Part shown: in pieces, positions 58,916 to 64,000 of the stretch
Position numbering within the stretch: the stretch's first letter is position 1
Layout: the number at the start of each line of letters is the position of its first letter
Source: Mixophyes australis
Lineage: Eukaryota > Chordata > Amphibia > Anura > Limnodynastidae
Reading direction: 5' to 3'
DNA: 64,000 nt
Assembly (NCBI GenBank): GCA_036250195.1
Contig: JAVHZZ010000003.1
Location: forward strand, 341,973,875 to 342,037,874
The notes under the pieces: model-generated
Told to the model about the DNA's origin: nothing
Databases searched by the model: none
Seen by the model: only the letters and a program-made list of their open reading frames with translations
Program-made: the position numbers and the translations under genes

Positions 58916-59356
58916 AGATCTCACATGTGTCTTTAGAGGGTTTTTGAATTGGGTTGCAGATATGAATTAATGGGTCTGTTGGACCATTCCAGCAAAGGAT
59001 CTAGACAAGTGAAGTCTCCACCTGACCGAACTAATCATCTACATATTTTAAATACAGCGGAGAAACAATAATTTAAAAAGTTTCACAGTCCATACATTGT
59101 GGCCATATATGTTGGCTAGTGTGATTTCCCTTGTTCTGAGTTTTTCAGTCAATATGACAGGAGAAAAGTTCAAAAGAGAGGAAGTTGCATATAAGCATTG
59201 TTACCCCAATTGTGCTTACTGCAGTTAGAAGACCTTAGGGAGATGTAGAAGGGCAGTAGTAATCTTTAAAATGGTTTTCCGAGAGGAAATCAATGTCTAC
59301 TTTCAGTTTAAACAGCATGGAACACTTTTTAGAGATTCTAACCTTTTGGGGATAGC

Positions 59357-60437
59357 AGCCTTTGACACCGTTGACCACCCCCTCCTCCTTCACACCCTCC
59401 AGTCTTTCGGCCTCTCCGGCCCAGTCCTGTCCTGGTTCACCTCTTACCTTACTCACCGTTCCTTCTCTGTCACCACCTCTGGGTCTCTCTCCCCCCCATC
59501 CACCCTTCCAGTCGGGGTCCCTCAGGGCTCTGTTCTGGGACCCTTACTCTTCTATCTATACACCTCCTCCCTGGGTGAACTCATCAGCTCCTTCGGCTTC
59601 AGCTACCACCTTTACGCTGACGACACTCAACTATACCTCTCCTCTCCTGATCTCTCTCCCTCCCTCCTCTCTAGGGTGTCCGCCTGCCTCTCTGCCATCT
59701 CCTCCTGGATGTCCTCTCGATTCCTCAAACTTAACCTTGCCAAAACTGAGCTCATAGTTTTTCCTCCCTCTCATACCCCATCCCCTTCTGACCTCTCCAT
59801 CACTGTCGACAACACCTCTATCTCCCCTGTCCCCCAACTTCGCTGCCTTGGTGTCATCCTCGACTCCTCTCTCTCCTTTGGCCCCCACATCCTCTCTCTT
59901 GCTAAATCCTGCCGCTTCCAGCTGCGCAACATCGCTCGCATCCGGCCCTTCCTCTCCCAAGATGCCACCAAATGCCTTATACACTCTCTGATCATCTCCC
60001 GCCTGGACTACTGCAACCTCCTCCTCACTGGCCTCCCCCACTCTCATCTCGATCCCCTTCGATCCGTCCTTAACGCTGCAGCTAGGCTTATTTTCCTCTC
60101 TCGCCGCTCCTCTTTTGTCTCCCCCCTCTACCTAGCCCTTCACTGGCTCCCATTCCCCTTCAGAATCCTCTTTAAGCTCCTCACACTCACCTACAAGGCC
60201 CTCGCCAACTCCACTCTATTCATGCTCCATCCCGCCCTCTCCGTTCTGCCTCTGACCGTCGCCTCTCTTCCCCCCTTATAACCTCCTCCTACGCGTGTAT
60301 CCAAGACTTCGCCCGCGCTGCCCCCCTCCACTGGAACAAGCTCCCTCCCTCCATCAGAACTTCCCCTAATCTGTCCAGCTTCAAACGGGCCCTAAAAACC
60401 CACCTTTTTCTTAAAGCCTTTCTGTCTCCCACTTAAC
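59357..60437 (+). pseudogene. L2 reverse transcriptase, C-terminal part, frameshifted
   Basis: The open frame 59271-60281 contains, by residue, AFDTVDH (30-36), [10 protein letters not shown] (82-91), the catalytic YADD (115-118), LNLAKTE (154-160), [10 protein letters not shown] (192-201), RLDYCN (244-249) and LHWLP (290-294). These are palm and thumb blocks of an L2/CR1-type (Jockey superfamily) reverse transcriptase. The first 28 residues are host sequence fused by chance. Near 60220 a one-base shift breaks the frame. The other frame carries the true C-terminus (SSYACIQDFARAAPLHWNKL, then SFKRALKTHLF) to a stop at 60435-60437. The endonuclease and first RT motifs are missing, so it cannot be active. 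Confidence 0.92.
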
Positions 60438-60850
60438 TTCCTACCTTATCTTCTGCCTCTGTCCCCCTACTCTCCCTCTCTCCCCTGCGTCTCTCTGTCT
60501 GTCCACCCCTCCCCTTAGATTGTACGCTCCTCTGAGCAGGGCCATCTCTCCTCCTGTTTCCACCACTTCTAACTCTGCTCTCCAGCTACTTAGCCCTCCT
60601 CCTCAAAGGTCCTCCGACCCACGTCCACTTTCGCTCCCTCCTCCCCCCTGGGGGTCTCCCTGTCTTCCGCGCCCCCCTTCTTGGGCCCCGTCGTTTTCGG
60701 ATCCTCCCTCCCCCTTCCCTGCCCTCTCTAGCTGTGCATTGAGCGTACTGAGTTGCTGTGTTTACTGTACTGTGCTGTCTCCCATTGTATTGTGATTTTG
60801 TTTGTTTCTGTACGGCGCTGCGGATGCCTTGTAGCGCCTTATAAATAAAT

Positions 60851-60880
<30 letters not shown>
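59357..60880 (+). mobile_element. 5'-truncated L2-clade LINE
   Basis: Homology starts abruptly inside the reverse-transcriptase domain at GCCTTTGACACCGTTGAC. It continues through the end of ORF2 (stop at 60435-60437), a C/T-rich 3' UTR, GATTGTACGCTCCTCTGAGC, and the tip TACGGCGCTGCGGATGCC ... GCGCCTTATAAATAAAT with an ATA microsatellite to 60880. ATAGCAG occurs on both sides (59353-59359 and about 60878-60884), a possible short target duplication. High C content contrasts with its surroundings, so the insertion is fairly young. Confidence 0.92.
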
Positions 60881-60881
<1 letters not shown>

Positions 60882-61209
60882 GCAGGGGAGCGATCTTAAC
60901 CTACATGGGCTAAGCCTGAGCAGTGGGAAAATTGTTTAGAATAGAACAGGTTAATTAAAATATTTTTTTAGAAATGGCTGGCATGACGTCCTACAGCTCA
61001 GAAGGGATAGAATGGCAGGAAGCTTAGGAGAACAGGAAAAGGCTAAGGAGGAAGAAAATTTGTAGAAGATAAGGGAGGTAGAAAAGGAATAAGTAGTGTT
61101 AATATGTGGGTTAGACTCTATCTCCTGTAAGCTATTCAGCAGGTAGTGCTGGGTATTTGGACCCCTGCAATGAGTGAAAGTGAATCACAGGTGCTCACAT
61201 GAGTAGAGG
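60881..61209. other. No gene recognised
   Basis: Purine-rich single-copy-looking sequence between the L2 copy and the hAT MITE. Confidence 0.45.
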
Positions 61210-61450
61210 CAGGGGCGGGCTGGCCCGGGGGGGCAGAGGGGCAGCGGCCCCTTGGGCCGCTCGGTCAGACTGCTACTTGGGCCGGGGGGGTAGGCCAGCC
61301 ACCCCCCGGATGCAAAATACAACACTTTCCCCGCGGCCGCATCTGATGACATCAGATGCGGCCGCATAAGCGCACAGGCGGCTGCATCACATGACAGGGG
61401 ATGCGGCCGCCTGTGTGCCCCCCGGGCTTCCCTCTCCCAGCCTGCGCCTG
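61210..61450 (-). mobile_element. CpG-rich hAT MITE, copy 2
   Basis: Ends CAGGGGCGGGCTGG and, in reverse, CAGGCGCAGGCTGG. Perfect duplications AGTAGAGG lie at 61202-61209 and 61451-61458. Same family as 42102-42349 in the opposite orientation, but an internal 34-bp segment (61377-61410) is inverted relative to the element. The two copies otherwise differ by scattered substitutions and small indels. Confidence 0.94.
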
Positions 61451-63499
61451 AGTAGAGGTAACTGGTTAAGAGTTAGAAGTTTTACTAAGCAAGACAGACA
61501 CACAACAAACAAACATACAAACATACAAAAGATGAGCAAAACATGTTGGCCATAGTTATTTAATCTTAATGCAAATGGGGAAGACTACGGTGTATTGTTG
61601 GGGATGAGAACTGAGACCATGATCAGTTTGATGTTTATTATGAAAAATACGATCAGGAATGATTAGTGAGAGGATATATTAAGGAAATATATCTTCATGT
61701 GTTTAGCTAGGTTAAATTTAGGCCAAAACAGCAAAAACAATTAGGAAAGTAAGGGGTATGAGTTTGGTGTGGGCATAAGGTTCAAAGCACTGGGCTATTG
61801 ACCTCATTAAAACTAATATATAACTATGAGAATTTTCAGTAACATTGTAACACTTCAATTCCATTCCCTTATCTTCTTATTTACTTATTTCAGTTTGCAA
61901 AGTTTTATTTTATCTACAGCTACAAAACAAATACTGAAATCCCACATTCTTTAAATTTACAGTTTACTAGTTGCCTAAAATTAGTAAGAGCTTTATTTTC
62001 CCACTTACAAACTATCAGTAATATATTTTTAATTCTATCCATATTTTAATAATTGTTTCAAAAAAGGGATGTAAGTCTGATAAACTTAATATAATATTTT
62101 AGTTTGCTTATGTGTTATTTTTAAAAATATAAATGTAATAGGGAATATTTTCTAATTAGTTATTATTAAAAGATTTTTGTTATAAAGTATTTGATCATTA
62201 TGTACTAATAAGTAATTTCAGTTATATTGTTCTATTTTTTAAATATATAGTTTTTTTAAAAGATTGAAGCTTATTCCCCTTTTTTCAGTTTAGTGTTTTA
62301 TTCCAAATAAATCACAAAAGTTTGACTTTATATATTTTCTGATCTAATAAAAATGACTATCATTATCATGTTTTTCTTGCTACAACTTTGAGAACAATGT
62401 TCAGTTTATTGAGTCTGTAAATAGAAATACAAAATTAGACAGAAATACTTCTGCTCACAAAATATAATTTCAGTCTTTCAATGTAGAACTATTACAATCA
62501 TCAGGGATTTGTATTGAACGGAGTGGTAATTTTGATAATTATGCCGTTTAAAGAATTCAATCTATTGGTGAGAACATATTACGTGAAATCAAACAACTAT
62601 CAATAGAACATTTTTGAATAATATGTCATTAAGATATTACTTACATTTCAGTTACTAACATATTTAACAATGAGAGCTAAATCTGTGCTATTGTTCACAT
62701 TAAATACTTTCATGACTAAAATTAAAACTACAAGTTTTATACCCTGTTGTATATTCTCTCATGTTTTCAATCCAGCACAACACAGAGCAAAAAGTTATTT
62801 ATAGAGAGGATCCTAAGAAGACATTTAAAGTTCTAAACCAAATATGCCATTATTAGTTATTTATATGTAATAAAATATATACTCCTATTTTCAATAGAAT
62901 GGTTGCAATGTGGATAATCTTTTTAAGTAGAGAGTGGTTCTCATGAGCTGTGAGTATGAAAGCACAGGCTGTGATGTCCATGTGCCATAATGTGGACCTC
63001 TCACCTACACCCAGTAGAGGAGGCTCTTTTGTGTGTTGAACTTCATAGGAATATATCCAACCATTTCTTTAGCAGCAAATATCTCATGTATTTAAGTTGG
63101 GAATAGTATTTAGGCAATACCTAATAAGTTGTCTAAAGGTTGATACCCTCTCCTCTCACCTCAAACCAAATTTTATCAGCCAAAGAGCTTATTTCAATAA
63201 TGACAGAAAGGCATGCCTGGCAAAAAGAGGTCACGACTTTAATTAATCATCATTCTGGAAACCTGGTGGTAAGAAAACAACACTGCAATTGTCAGCTTCA
63301 GTAAATAAACCATAACCATAACCATTGGAAGCGGTCTCTCACTTCTTGCGCCCTGCAATGGAGATCTCACTGCTTTTCCCCTGGGTTTGCACATGGACCC
63401 CCCCACAAGGTTGGTGTTGTGCACTCCAACTGTAACGCTAAAGGTGGACTGTCCAGGTGCCATCCGTAACTGCTGACTGCAGCCTTTTTCTATCTATCT
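61451..63499. other. No gene recognised; AT-rich block
   Basis: About 61850-62930 is very AT-rich (TTTTTA, AATATA and TTAATA strings) without identifiable insertions. Nothing coding is seen. Confidence 0.45.
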
Positions 63500-63700
63500 G
63501 TGGACAGTCTGCAATCAAAAACTTGTACTGGTAGGTTAATTGGCTGCTATCAAATTGACCTTAGTCTCTCTCACTGTCTTTGTGTGTGTATGTTAGGGGT
63601 TTTAGACTGTAAGCTCCAATAGGTCAGGAATGTGAGTGTATTCTCTGTATTGTGGTGCGGAATTAGTGGCGCTATATAAATAGCTGATGATGATGATGAA
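63500..63700 (+). mobile_element. L2-type 3' tail
   Basis: Contains GGTAGGTTAATTGGCTGCTA, CTGTAAGCTCCAATAGG and GGCGCTATATAAATAGCTGA followed by a GAT repeat, as in 26255-26383. The + orientation copy is 5'-truncated. Confidence 0.8.
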
Positions 63701-64000
63701 GTTAGTACAATAGCAAAAAAAAAAAGATAACACTCTACATTTTACTTGTGCTTCCCATATGAAATCTAAACCAACATGTTGACACAAACAGCATCAACCA
63801 CTCTTCATTCTGCTTGGTTGTCCCATCTGAAATAAAAAGGCATGTTAAAATAATAGCATACAACACTCCACATTTAACTCGGTTGCTTTATCGCTAAACA
63901 AAAAGCATGTTAACATAATATCCTAAGACACTCTGCTATTGGGTGTGGTCAGGTAGGAAAATTCACAGCTCCACATCATACTGCCCCTAACCATTTCTGG
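63701..64000. other. No gene recognised
   Basis: Loose repetition of AACACTCTACATTTTACTTG / AACACTCCACATTTAACTCG about every 110-120 bp (63729, 63861) and CATGTTAA-ATAATA strings (63841, 63907) suggests a degenerate tandem repeat running off the window. Confidence 0.45.

Noticed and set aside
59631..60047. 138-codon minus frame opposite the L2 reverse transcriptase
   Set aside because: Shadow of the sense coding frame; glutamate/glycine-rich because the sense strand is C/T-rich.

Overview
The window looks like intergenic or intronic DNA from a large, transposon-rich vertebrate genome, most likely an anuran amphibian. This is inferred from AT-rich single-copy stretches, abundant microsatellites, L2-type LINE copies, palindromic MITEs, Ty3/gypsy-type LTRs with internal tandem repeats, several hAT elements with intact 8-bp target duplications, and Helitron-like ends. 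No intact host gene exon is recognised. Nearly every open frame is a chance frame or part of a transposon.

Layout. 0-6 kb: CA repeats, a CpG-rich palindrome, and a 438-bp inverted duplication (1813-2250 / 5594-6031) around a decayed L1/Tx1-like fragment. 7-14.1 kb: an ATT array, two palindromic elements, a degenerate minisatellite that flips orientation, then two adjacent LTR-like units. 16.8-18.3 kb: a decayed DNA element sitting inside an AC microsatellite, with imperfect terminal inverted repeats and a frameshifted two-zinc-finger protein gene on the minus strand. 18.6-22.2 kb: LTR-like units and a 347-bp palindrome. 24.7-30 kb: minisatellites, a possible Myb-like transposon gene remnant, L2 tails and MITEs. 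31-36.5 kb: a solo LTR with a perfect 5-bp duplication, a 612-bp hAT-like element, a low-repeat block and a 1.9-kb hAT element carrying a three-stage minisatellite. 37.6-43.4 kb: an L2 tail, several MITEs and two hAT elements. 43.8-51.9 kb: a 90-bp tandem array ending in an inverted unit, an L2 tail, a tandem Helitron-like cluster interrupted by a 490-bp insertion with an 18-bp duplication, and a foldback element. 57-61.5 kb: MITEs, the best coding remnant (L2 reverse transcriptase, frameshifted) and a second copy of the CpG-rich hAT MITE.

The elements do not form a pathway. They record successive insertions. The best-supported calls are those with exact target-site duplications: 31045-31543, 32027-32638, 34537-36465, 42102-42349, 61210-61450 and 49677-50166. 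The best candidate for something little described is the microsatellite-embedded zinc-finger element at 16.85-18.28 kb. Low-repeat, ATTA-rich blocks at about 3.6-4.2, 9.7-10.0 and 32.8-33.8 kb could be conserved noncoding elements, but only alignment can tell.
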